Assembly (NCBI GenBank): GCA_023389295.1
Contig: JAEWEO010000198.1
Coordinates: 1 to 64,000 of the forward strand
From: Bacillota bacterium
GTDB taxonomy: Bacteria > Bacillota > Clostridia > Lachnospirales > Lachnospiraceae
DNA length: 64,000 nt
Direction of reading: 5' to 3'
Shown: positions 56,677 to 64,000 of the stretch, piece by piece
Layout of the letters: the number at the start of each line of letters is the position of its first letter
Numbering within the stretch: the first letter of the stretch is position 1
Position numbers and translations under genes: made by a program
The notes under the pieces: generated by a model
Told to the model about the DNA's origin: nothing
Seen by the model: only the letters and a program-made list of their open reading frames with translations
The model's database searches: none

Positions 56677-57432
56677 ATGGCTATTAGTATTAAATCAGAG
56701 AAAGAAATTGCACTTATGCGAGAGTCCGGACGGATTTTGGCATCGGTATTGGAGGAACTACAGGCAATGATTAGAAGTGGCATCTCCACTCTGGATATTG
56801 ATAGAAAGTGTGCTGAATTAATTAAGCAATATAATTGTATTCCTTCCTTTCTTAATTACAATGGCTATCCGGCATCCGTCTGTATTTCAGTAAATGACGA
56901 AGTTGTTCATGGAATACCCAGTAAGAAGAGAATCCTAGAGGATGGCGATATCGTCAGTTTGGACTGTGGAGTTATTTATCAGGGCTTTCATTCCGATGCA
57001 GCTAGAACAGTTGCCGTTGGCGAGATTTCTTCTGAGGCAAAGCGTTTAATTGATGTTACCAAACAAAGCTTTTATGAAGGTATTAAGTATGCCAAAGAAG
57101 GTCATCATTTACATGAGATCTCGGAAGCAATCCAAACTTATGTTGAAGCACATGGCTACTCGGTAGTTAGGGATTTGGTGGGACATGGAATAGGACGCAA
57201 CCTTCATGAAGAACCGCAGATACCAAATTTCAAACAAAAACGCAGAGGTCCAAAGCTTGAGGCAGGAATGACATTAGCCATTGAACCAATGGTTAATGTT
57301 GGACGCTATGATGTATATTGGGAGGATGATGATTGGACGGTTGTAACAGCTGACGGATCACTCTCCGCTCATTATGAAAATACGGTTCTGATTACCAACG
57401 GAGAACCGGAGATTTTAACCGTTTTAAAGTAG
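56677..57432 (+). CDS. map: Methionine aminopeptidase, type I
   Basis: Map removes the initiator methionine. The metal ligands are in SLDCGVIYQGFHSDAAR (two Asp), GHGIGRNLHEEP (His), AIEPMV (Glu) and the Glu near the end (AHYENTVL). The length is 251 residues. AAGGAAGAG precedes the ATG. It lies in its usual place after adk. Confidence 0.96.
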   Translation: MAISIKSEKEIALMRESGRILASVLEELQAMIRSGISTLDIDRKCAELIKQYNCIPSFLNYNGYPASVCISVNDEVVHGIPSKKRILEDGDIVSLDCGVIYQGFHSDAARTVAVGEISSEAKRLIDVTKQSFYEGIKYAKEGHHLHEISEAIQTYVEAHGYSVVRDLVGHGIGRNLHEEPQIPNFKQKRRGPKLEAGMTLAIEPMVNVGRYDVYWEDDDWTVVTADGSLSAHYENTVLITNGEPEILTVLK

Positions 57433-57487
57433 TATATTTTACTAGCAATGAGACATACGTAAAAAAATCCGGGAAAGGTTATGTTAG

Positions 57488-57751
57488 ATGATGAATGAGT
57501 TTAACATCGGAGGCTTCGTAATTGCTACGGCAGGCCATGATACCGGTAAAAGTTATGTAATAATTCAGATAGAGAATGAATATGTATATTTAGTGGATGG
57601 CAGAATTAGAACTCTGGATCGTCCAAAAAAGAAAAAAAAGATGCATGTAAAATTGATTGATCACACAGATCAGGTCTTAGCTGAAAAGATAAGAAACCAA
57701 TCAGTAAAAAACGAAGAGATAAAAAGAGCAATCAAATTGTTGCAATACTAA
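57488..57751 (+). CDS. KOW-domain protein, ribosomal L14e-like
   Basis: This 87-residue basic protein lies between map and infA, where many clostridia carry the same gene. The sequence [20 protein letters not shown] looks like a KOW motif, followed by a lysine-rich segment ([11 protein letters not shown]). It is annotated elsewhere as L14e/L6e/L27e-like. A ribosome or RNA role is inferred from the fold and position; no direct function is known to me. Confidence 0.85.
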   Translation: MMNEFNIGGFVIATAGHDTGKSYVIIQIENEYVYLVDGRIRTLDRPKKKKKMHVKLIDHTDQVLAEKIRNQSVKNEEIKRAIKLLQY

Positions 57752-57773
57752 AATTCAAGTAAGGAGGCCTATA

Positions 57774-57992
57774 ATGTCAAAGACCGATGTTGTTGAAATC
57801 GAAGGAACAGTAATCGAAAAACTACCGAACGCCATGTTCCAGGTTGAGCTTGAAAACGGACACAAAGTATTGGCACATATTAGTGGTAAGCTTCGTATGA
57901 ATTTTATTAAAATCGTACCAGGCGACAAGGTTACACTTGAGCTATCACCTTATGATTTATCTAAGGGCAGAATTATCTGGAGAGATAAATAA
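57774..57992 (+). CDS. infA: Translation initiation factor IF-1
   Basis: IF-1 blocks the A site during initiation. The 72-residue OB-fold protein has [37 protein letters not shown] and ends [16 protein letters not shown] precedes the ATG. Confidence 0.97.
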   Translation: MSKTDVVEIEGTVIEKLPNAMFQVELENGHKVLAHISGKLRMNFIKIVPGDKVTLELSPYDLSKGRIIWRDK

Positions 57993-58110
57993 AACACTCA
58001 AAAAAATTAGCATAGCTAATGGGTCTATACTACAATTTGATGAAGAGACACATTGTTATAAAGACAGTTGTCAAAATGTCACATTGAGGTTGGACACATT
58101 TTAGATATGA

Positions 58111-58174
58111 CAAGTAAAACATCTCACATTTTACTTGGATAGGACAAGTTTTGGCAACCTTAAAAAAACTTGTC
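58111..58174 (+). repeat. Two hairpins between infA and rpmJ
   Basis: CAAGTAAAA (58111-58119) pairs with TTTTACTTG (58129-58137). GACAAGTTTT (58143-58152) pairs with AAAACTTGTC (58165-58174). They may end or slow transcription after infA just before a new promoter. Confidence 0.65.
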
Positions 58175-58194
58175 GCAACTATAAAAAATATTGC

Positions 58195-58223
58195 TTGCTA
58201 TTGTATAACTGCGGTGATATAAT
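58195..58223 (+). promoter_or_regulatory. Internal promoter before rpmJ
   Basis: TTGCTA (58195-58200), a 17-base spacer and TATAAT (58218-58223) with an upstream TG make an extended -10 promoter. It would restart transcription for rpmJ-rpsM-rpsK-rpsD-rpoA-rplQ. Confidence 0.7.
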
Positions 58224-58257
58224 AGTAAACGGACTTTTTTGAAAGGGGTGAATTACT

Positions 58258-58371
58258 GTGAAAGTAAGGTCATCAGTAAAACCGATTTGCGAAAAATGCA
58301 AAATCATTAGAAGAAAGGGTGCAATCAGAGTCATCTGTGAGAACCCGAAACACAAACAAAGACAAGGCTAA
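58258..58371 (+). CDS. rpmJ: Ribosomal protein L36 (zinc type)
   Basis: This short gene encodes 37 residues, reading [20 protein letters not shown] at the start and ending HKQRQG. Cys11, Cys14, Cys27 and His32 form the zinc site of the C+ type. The start is GTG 58258, after AAAGGGGTG. Confidence 0.97.
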   Translation: MKVRSSVKPICEKCKIIRRKGAIRVICENPKHKQRQG

Positions 58372-58675
58372 TATACAATAGTTCGGGTACCTCAAAGACT
58401 CGTTATTGTTTTATATATTCTAGTTCTTGCTTTTTGTGTTACAATCATCTATCGGTCATCGAAGAATGAACCGGTAAGAACATTGTGATATTGTGGGCAG
58501 ACATACGGTCCATCTAACCGTTATCGTACTGTCTTAAGAACCGTGCCGTCATCATGGAGTCTTAGCCTCAAGCTGATTGTCTTGAGAGTCACAATTTAAA
58601 GCGGCTGTGGTAATGCGTGATAGTTATTTTGCATTACAAGTAACAAAAACATAATTTTGGAGGTGTAAAAAGCAC
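58372..58675 (+). other. Structured spacer between rpmJ and rpsM
   Basis: No gene is visible in these 304 bases. CTCAAG and CTTGAG pair (about 58567-58587), and several ACGG/CCGT and GGTC pairings occur in 58450-58560. TACAAT at 58440 could be a -10 box, without a good -35. It may be the leader of the rpsM part of the operon. Confidence 0.35.
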
Positions 58676-59044
58676 ATGGCTCGTATCAGTGGTGTAGATT
58701 TACCAAGAGAGAAACGTGTAGAAATCGGACTTACCTATATTTACGGTATCGGTAGAGTAAGTGCGAATCGAATTCTTACAGCGGCAAATGTTAATCCAGA
58801 CACTCGTGTTAGGGACTTAACAGATGAAGAAGTAGGTAGAATTCGTGATATTATCGATGAAAGTTTTCAAGTAGAAGGTGATTTAAGAAGAGAAATCGCC
58901 CTTAACATTAAGAGACTTCAAGAAATTGGATGCTATAGAGGTATCCGTCATAGAAAAGGACTTCCGGTTCGTGGTCAGAAGACTAAGACTAACGCTAGAA
59001 CTAGAAAAGGTCCTAGAAGAACTGTTGCTAATAAGAAGAAATAA
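58676..59044 (+). CDS. rpsM: Ribosomal protein S13
   Basis: S13 contacts the P-site tRNA and the 50S subunit. The protein has 122 residues: [20 protein letters not shown] at the start and the basic tail [25 protein letters not shown] precedes the ATG. Confidence 0.97.
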   Translation: MARISGVDLPREKRVEIGLTYIYGIGRVSANRILTAANVNPDTRVRDLTDEEVGRIRDIIDESFQVEGDLRREIALNIKRLQEIGCYRGIRHRKGLPVRGQKTKTNARTRKGPRRTVANKKK

Positions 59045-59264
59045 TTCAAATTAATGAATTCTTCATTACAATAACAGATATCTACCGATGGTGAGATCTA
59101 TGTTGTTGAAGTAGTAACGTTTAAACTAACTAAGTAATCAGTAAGTCCGTAACGATGGATACGGATATAGAGACGCTTATGACACGCGTGGCGCGTATAT
59201 AAGCAACACAATTGAGAGATAAGACAATTTCAATTGCGAATAATCCAATAGGAGGGTTTGTTAG
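59045..59264 (+). other. Spacer between rpsM and rpsK with a hairpin
   Basis: GCTTAT...CGCG and CGCG...ATAAGC (about 59174-59204) form a stem around a short loop. CAATTGAGAGA and TTTCAATTG can also pair near 59210-59240. No coding frame is credible. Confidence 0.4.
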
Positions 59265-59669
59265 ATGGCTAAGAAAATGGCAACATCAGCTAAAAAAGTG
59301 ACAAAGAAGCGTGTGAAGAAGAATGTCGATCGTGGACAGGCACACATTCAGTCATCTTTTAACAATACAATTGTTACGCTGACCGATGCAGAAGGTAATG
59401 CACTTTCTTGGGCAAGTGCCGGTGGATTAGGTTTCAGAGGTTCAAGAAAATCAACAGCTTATGCAGCACAGATGGCAGCTGAAACAGCAGCAAAGGCAGC
59501 ACTTGTTCATGGTTTAAAATCAGTAGAGGTTATGGTTAAAGGACCTGGCCAGGGTCGTGAAGCAGCAATTCGTGCACTTCAGGCTTGTGGTATCGAAGTA
59601 ACAAGCATTAAGGACGTAACTCCCGTTCCTCATAACGGATGTCGTCCACCTAAACGTAGAAGAGTCTAA
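59265..59669 (+). CDS. rpsK: Ribosomal protein S11
   Basis: S11 lies on the 30S platform. The protein of 134 residues has [20 protein letters not shown], the [14 protein letters not shown] segment and the end [17 protein letters not shown] precedes the ATG. Confidence 0.97.
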   Translation: MAKKMATSAKKVTKKRVKKNVDRGQAHIQSSFNNTIVTLTDAEGNALSWASAGGLGFRGSRKSTAYAAQMAAETAAKAALVHGLKSVEVMVKGPGQGREAAIRALQACGIEVTSIKDVTPVPHNGCRPPKRRRV

Positions 59670-59687
59670 TTAAGGAGGTATATAAAG

Positions 59688-60284
59688 ATGGCAAGAGATA
59701 TGAGCCCAGTTTTAAAAAGATGTAGATCCCTTGGTCTGGAACCTGCTTACTTAGGAATTGATAAAAAATCAAACAGAACTTCATCAAGAGCAGGAAAGAA
59801 GACTAGCGAATATGGTTCTCAGTTAAGAGAAAAGCAGAAAGCAAAATTCATCTATGGTATGTTAGAAAAGCCTTTCAGAAACTTATTTGCAAGAGCTCAA
59901 AAGATGAAGAACGGTACTGTGGGTGAGAACCTGATGACTCTGTTAGAGCTTAGACTTGACAATGTTATGTTCCGTATGGGATATGGCAGAACAAGAAAAG
60001 AAGCTAGACAGATCGTTGATCACAAGCACGTATTAGTAAACGGCAAGTGTGTTAATATCCCGTCCTATACAATGAAAGCGGGAGATACGATTGAAATTAA
60101 AGAGAAATTTAAAAATACACAGAGATATAAGGATATCTTTGAGGTAACAGACGGAAGAACCGTACCTGCATGGCTTGAATCAAATCACGAGACTTTTACA
60201 GGTGTTGTTAAGGAAGTTCCTACCAGAGACCAGATTGATGTTCCGGTAAACGAAGTGTTAATTGTCGAGTTGTACTCCAAATAA
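59688..60284 (+). CDS. rpsD: Ribosomal protein S4
   Basis: S4 starts 30S assembly and in many bacteria represses its own operon. The S4 RNA-binding motif (LELRLDNVMFRMGYGRTRKEARQIVDHKHVLVNG) begins at about residue 85. The N-terminus has only one cysteine, so this is the zinc-free form. The length is 198. Confidence 0.97.
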   Translation: MARDMSPVLKRCRSLGLEPAYLGIDKKSNRTSSRAGKKTSEYGSQLREKQKAKFIYGMLEKPFRNLFARAQKMKNGTVGENLMTLLELRLDNVMFRMGYGRTRKEARQIVDHKHVLVNGKCVNIPSYTMKAGDTIEIKEKFKNTQRYKDIFEVTDGRTVPAWLESNHETFTGVVKEVPTRDQIDVPVNEVLIVELYSK

Positions 60285-60352
60285 TAAATATCTTATCATT
60301 ATTATTCGAGTAATAACCAGCAACTCAAAATACCCAGAAGGAGGGTCCTGTT

Positions 60353-61312
60353 GTGTTTGATTTTGAAAAACCCAAAATAGAGATTGCAGAAATTTCCGAA
60401 GATAAGAAGTTTGGACGTTTTGTGGTAGAACCTCTGGAGAGAGGCTATGGTACAACCTTAGGTAATTCTCTTAGAAGAATTATGCTTTCTTCCTTGCCCG
60501 GTTCTGCTGTAAGTCAAATTAAGATTGACGGTGTTGTTCATGAGTTTAGTGTAGTTCCTGGTGTGAAGGAAGACGTTACCGAGATTATCATGAATATCAA
60601 AAGCTTAGCAATCAAGAACACAAGCGATACGAGTGAGCCTAAAACCGCATATATTGAGGCCGAGGGCGAAGTTGTAGTTACAGCAGGAGATATACAGGCT
60701 GACCCGGATATCGAGATACTTAATCCAGATCAAGTGATTGCAACCTTATGTGGTGGCCCTGATAGCAGACTTTATATGGAGTTAACTATCACTAACGGCA
60801 GAGGTTATGTAAGCGCTGACAAGAATAAAAATGATGATCTGCCAATCGGTGTTATTCCGATTGACTCCATCTATACTCCTGTAGAGCGTGTTAATCTTAT
60901 GGTTGAGAACACCCGTGTAGGTCAAATTACTGACTTTGATAAGCTTACCTTGGATGTATATACCAACGGTACGCTCATCCCGGATGAAGCAGTAAGTTTG
61001 GCAGCAAAGGTATTAAGTGAGCATCTGAATTCCTTTATTGATTTGTCTGAACATGCAAAGACCGCTGAGATTATGGTTGAGAAGGAAGACAATGAGAAAG
61101 AAAAGGTTCTTGAGATGAACATTGACGAACTTGAGTTATCTGTTCGTTCCTACAACTGCCTAAAGAGAGCAGGTATCAATACGGTAGAAGAGCTTACCAA
61201 CAAAACAGCGGAAGATATGATGAAGGTAAGAAACCTTGGACGTAAGTCTCTAGAAGAAGTACTTGCAAAATTGAAAGAGCTTGGATTATCTTTAAATGCA
61301 AGCGATGATTAA
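60353..61312 (+). CDS. rpoA: RNA polymerase alpha subunit
   Basis: The N-terminal domain ([20 protein letters not shown]) starts polymerase assembly. The C-terminal domain ([20 protein letters not shown]... [12 protein letters not shown]) binds DNA and activators. The length is 319. The start is GTG 60353, after AAGGAGGG. Confidence 0.97.
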   Translation: MFDFEKPKIEIAEISEDKKFGRFVVEPLERGYGTTLGNSLRRIMLSSLPGSAVSQIKIDGVVHEFSVVPGVKEDVTEIIMNIKSLAIKNTSDTSEPKTAYIEAEGEVVVTAGDIQADPDIEILNPDQVIATLCGGPDSRLYMELTITNGRGYVSADKNKNDDLPIGVIPIDSIYTPVERVNLMVENTRVGQITDFDKLTLDVYTNGTLIPDEAVSLAAKVLSEHLNSFIDLSEHAKTAEIMVEKEDNEKEKVLEMNIDELELSVRSYNCLKRAGINTVEELTNKTAEDMMKVRNLGRKSLEEVLAKLKELGLSLNASDD

Positions 61313-61376
61313 TAAATATAGTAATGACTGTAAAGTCATGAAGATGTAAGCACAATGATTCAAAGGAGGGAAACAA

Positions 61377-61913
61377 ATGGCAGGTTATAGAAAACTTGGA
61401 AGAACCTCAAGCCAGAGAAAGGCATTGCTGAGAAACCAGGTAACAAATTTATTATATAACGGTAAAATTGTTACAACTGAAGCAAAAGCGAAGGAAATCC
61501 GTCGTATTGCTGAAGGCATGATTGCACTTGCTGTTAAAGAAAGAGACAACTATGAAACTGTAGAAGTTACAGCGAAAGTTGCTCGTAAAGATAAAGATGG
61601 TAAGAGAGTGAAGGAAGTTGTAGATGGTAAGAAAGTTACCGTTTATGATGAAGTTAAGAAAACAATTAAGAAGGATAGCGCTTCTCGTCTTCACGCAAGA
61701 AAGCAGATGATGAAATTCCTTTATCCGATTACTGAAGTTCCGAAAGAGAACGCTGGTAAGAAGAGAAATACAAAGGAAATTAACTTATCTGATAAGTTAT
61801 TCGATGAAATCGCACCTAAGTATGCTAACCGTAACGGTGGTTACACAAGAATCGTAAAGATTGGACCTCGTAAAGGCGATGCAGCTATGGAAGTATTAAT
61901 CGAGTTAGTGTAA
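61377..61913 (+). CDS. rplQ: Ribosomal protein L17 with lysine-rich insertion
   Basis: L17 binds near the tunnel exit. The first 60 residues ([24 protein letters not shown]) and the end ([18 protein letters not shown]) are standard. The protein has 178 residues instead of the usual 115-130, because about 50 mostly charged residues (around 62-112, including [20 protein letters not shown]) are inserted between them. The last gene of the cluster, it is followed by a terminator. Confidence 0.96.
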   Translation: MAGYRKLGRTSSQRKALLRNQVTNLLYNGKIVTTEAKAKEIRRIAEGMIALAVKERDNYETVEVTAKVARKDKDGKRVKEVVDGKKVTVYDEVKKTIKKDSASRLHARKQMMKFLYPITEVPKENAGKKRNTKEINLSDKLFDEIAPKYANRNGGYTRIVKIGPRKGDAAMEVLIELV

Positions 61914-61931
61914 TTTAAACGAAATGTAAGT

Positions 61932-61980
61932 AGAACTTTTGCTTTATAGCTAACATGGCTATAGGGCAAAGGTTCTTTTT
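61932..61980 (+). terminator. Terminator of the ribosomal cluster
   Basis: A 19-base arm at 61932-61950 pairs with 61958-61976 (AGAACTTTTGC with GCAAAGGTTCT and so on, with G-U pairs), followed by T7. Confidence 0.88.
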
Positions 61981-62420
61981 TTATCTCATCATCAATACAA
62001 AAAGTAGTAGGAAAGTATAGTAACTTTCTACTTACGGGAAAATAATAAGTAAGATATCATAAATTATCAAAATAGAATTAGGATGTTAAAAGCTCAATAT
62101 GCAAATGTCAGAAGTCAATTTAAGTAGTTATGATGTATATTTCTTGATATGAAACATTGTTTACTCGCAACAGGTTTTGCTAAGGGCCGTAATATGTAGT
62201 GCTTGAAAGAAGTACGTAATGGCACATAAGGCAACAAAAGAATAAATAAAGATATAAATAATGGAAGTTTTTAAAATTAGTATTTTTTTTTACAGCTTTA
62301 TAAGGTATAATCATGTGTGACTATACTTTTGTGGATAAAGTTTCGTTATGAGATAGGATACTGTGGATAATATAAAGTGCAAATAGATAGAAAGATACGT
62401 CATAGAAATGAGGATACAAT
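61981..62420. other. Non-coding gap before ecfA1
   Basis: No gene is visible. TATAAT at 62306-62311 may be the -10 box of the ecf operon, with only a T-rich -35 region. The rest is AT-rich without recognised structure. Confidence 0.4.
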
Positions 62421-63272
62421 ATGGAAATGATTAAGGTCAAGGGTCTTACATTTGAATATATTAGACGTGATGAAGATGGGAATGTGGAGTCGATTAATAA
62501 AGCAATTGATCAAGTGGATTTACAGGTAAAGAAGGGTGATTTTGTAGCTGTTCTTGGTGCCAATGGTTCCGGTAAATCTACCCTTGCAAAGCATATCAAT
62601 GCGATTCTTCATCCTACGGAGGGAACCATCTGGGTCAATGGACTGAATACAAAAGATGAGAAAAATCTCTGGGACATTCGTCAATCGGCAGGAATGGTAT
62701 TTCAAAATCCGGATAATCAGATCATTGCTACTGTAGTAGAGGAAGATGTGGGCTTTGGTCCTGAAAATCTTGGAATTCCTACAGAGGAGATCTGGAAGAG
62801 AGTAGAGGAGAGCTTAAAGGCAGTAGGAATGCTAGAATATCGTAATTCCTCTCCAAATAAACTATCCGGCGGACAAAAACAACGCGTTGCGATTGCCGGC
62901 ATTATGGCCATGAAGCCACAATGCATTATCATGGATGAACCGACAGCTATGTTGGACCCGAATGGTCGTAAAGAGGTTATCGCTACCGTTCGTGAATTAA
63001 ATGAGAAAGAAAATGTAACTGTAATTCTTATAACCCATCATATGGACGAAGTGATCTTCGCAGATCATGTATTTGTCATGGATCATGGTCATGTGGTGAT
63101 GGAGGGAACTCCTAGGGAGATATTCTCCCATGTGGAGGAAATCAAGAAGTATCGTCTTGATGTTCCCCAGGTTACAGAATTAGCCTTTGAACTAAGAAAA
63201 GCCGGACTTCCCATACCGGAGGGTATTCTTACGGTAGAAGAACTGGTAGAGGTCCTAGAAGGGCTAAAATAG
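62421..63272 (+). CDS. ecfA1: ECF transporter ATPase EcfA1
   Basis: EcfA1 is one of two ATPases that power energy-coupling-factor vitamin and metal uptake. Walker A is GANGSGKST, the Q-loop QNPDNQI, the signature LSGGQKQRVAIAG, Walker B CIIMDEPTAMLD, and the switch His is in ITHHMDE. The length is 283. A weak ribosome site (ATGAGGA) precedes ATG 62421. ecfA2 follows; ecfT is expected beyond the window. Confidence 0.95.
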   Translation: MEMIKVKGLTFEYIRRDEDGNVESINKAIDQVDLQVKKGDFVAVLGANGSGKSTLAKHINAILHPTEGTIWVNGLNTKDEKNLWDIRQSAGMVFQNPDNQIIATVVEEDVGFGPENLGIPTEEIWKRVEESLKAVGMLEYRNSSPNKLSGGQKQRVAIAGIMAMKPQCIIMDEPTAMLDPNGRKEVIATVRELNEKENVTVILITHHMDEVIFADHVFVMDHGHVVMEGTPREIFSHVEEIKKYRLDVPQVTELAFELRKAGLPIPEGILTVEELVEVLEGLK

Positions 63273-63342
63273 GTGATAGGACTTATAATAAATATTTGAG
63301 TGCTACCAGATCAGTATGCACTCAGGCAAGTAGGTGAAAAAA

Positions 63343-64000
63343 TTGCAGATTATATTTGATAAAATAAATCATGTTTATAGTAGTGGTACAGCATTTGAAA
63401 GACATGCCATTAAGGATGTTAGCTTTACCATTAACAAAGGAGAATTTATCGGGCTCATTGGTCATACAGGTTCCGGTAAATCTACCTTAATTCAGCATAT
63501 GAATGGCTTGATGAAAGCTACCAGCGGTCATGTCTATTACAATGGAGAAGATATCTATGGACAAGGCTATAATCTAAGACAATTAAGAAGTAAAGTAGGC
63601 CTTGTATTTCAATATCCGGAGCATCAGCTTTTTGAAACAACGGTGTTTAAGGATGTCATCTATGGTCCCTCGAATTTGGGACTTGAGAAGTTAGAGTGCG
63701 AGCTACGTGCGTATGATGCTCTTAAAATGGTTGGTATTGGTGAGGACCTTTTGGATGCTTCACCCTTTGAGTTATCCGGTGGACAAAAGCGTAGAGTGGC
63801 CATCGCGGGTGTTCTTGCTATGAAGCCAGAAGTATTAATACTGGATGAACCGACAGCAGGGCTTGATCCTAAGGGTAGGGATGATATCTTAGAGCAGATA
63901 GAGAAGCTTCACAAGGAGAGCGGGCTTACCATCATTCTTGTAACCCATAGTATGGAGGATGTAGCTAATTATGCAGATCGTCTTTTTGTTATGAACCGTG
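63343..64000 (+). CDS. ecfA2: ECF transporter ATPase EcfA2, cut by the window end
   Basis: The frame stays open to the last base. Walker A (GHTGSGKST), the QYPEHQLFE Q-loop region, the signature LSGGQKRRVAIAG, Walker B (LILDEPTAGLDPKG) and VTHSMEDV are present. That is the typical EcfA2 partner of EcfA1. I prefer TTG 63343 (MQIIFDKINHVYSSG), six bases after AGGTG; a GTG at 63334 is part of that site. Confidence 0.92.
   Translation, partial: MQIIFDKINHVYSSGTAFERHAIKDVSFTINKGEFIGLIGHTGSGKSTLIQHMNGLMKATSGHVYYNGEDIYGQGYNLRQLRSKVGLVFQYPEHQLFETTVFKDVIYGPSNLGLEKLECELRAYDALKMVGIGEDLLDASPFELSGGQKRRVAIAGVLAMKPEVLILDEPTAGLDPKGRDDILEQIEKLHKESGLTIILVTHSMEDVANYADRLFVMNR

Overview
The window looks like a chromosomal segment of a low-GC, anaerobic Firmicute, most likely a Lachnospiraceae/Lachnoclostridium-type clostridium. 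This rests on AT-rich codon use, strong Shine-Dalgarno sites, an Rnf complex in the order C-D-G-E-A-B, a class I-type hybrid cluster protein, and the clostridial order of ribosomal genes, with a KOW protein between map and infA and zinc-type S14, L33 and L36. The species is an inference, not a match.

Region 1 (1-4.8 kb) is a mobile-element scar. It holds the end of a broken transposase, a complete IS3-family element (145-1479), a 5' fragment of a GNAT acetyltransferase gene cut by an IS1380-family element (1866-3508), and an IS630-family element (3510-4787) that starts two bases after the IS1380 end. Region 2 (4.9-9.0 kb) is a nitrosative/oxidative stress block: hcp, a ferredoxin, a cupin and a 4Fe-4S protein on the minus strand, divergent from a Crp/Fnr regulator over a compact two-way promoter with a palindromic operator. 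Near-identical hairpin terminators lie at both ends of the block.

Region 3 (9.4-21.2 kb) carries the rnfCDGEAB operon for ferredoxin:NAD+ oxidoreductase ion pumping, then a LacI-type regulator, an orphan FliD-like protein, a convergent AraC-type regulator and an exported subtilisin-like protease with Ig-like domains.

Region 4 (21.4-34.9 kb) is the rpmG-secE-nusG-rplKAJL-rpoBC cluster. It has an L10 leader, two GTGG...CCAC leaders that may bind L1, a 48-bp tandem duplication of the end of rplJ, and a minus-strand zinc transporter gene (zupT) between rplL and rpoB. Next to zupT is a three-unit array of hairpin modules with compensating stem changes, which is the most unusual non-coding feature seen. 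Region 5 (35-43.8 kb) has a phosphohexomutase, a MATE exporter, a four-gene membrane-stress operon on the minus strand matching Bacillus ydjFGHI (PspA, zinc ribbon, TPM, SPFH), and a SAM methyltransferase.

Region 6 (44.1-61.9 kb) is the S10-spc-alpha supercluster, rpsJ through rplQ, including secY, adk, map and infA. Its spacers are unusually long and rich in perfect hairpins, with extra promoters inside the cluster. Region 7 (62.4-64 kb) begins the ECF vitamin-transporter ATPase genes ecfA1 and ecfA2; the second runs off the window.
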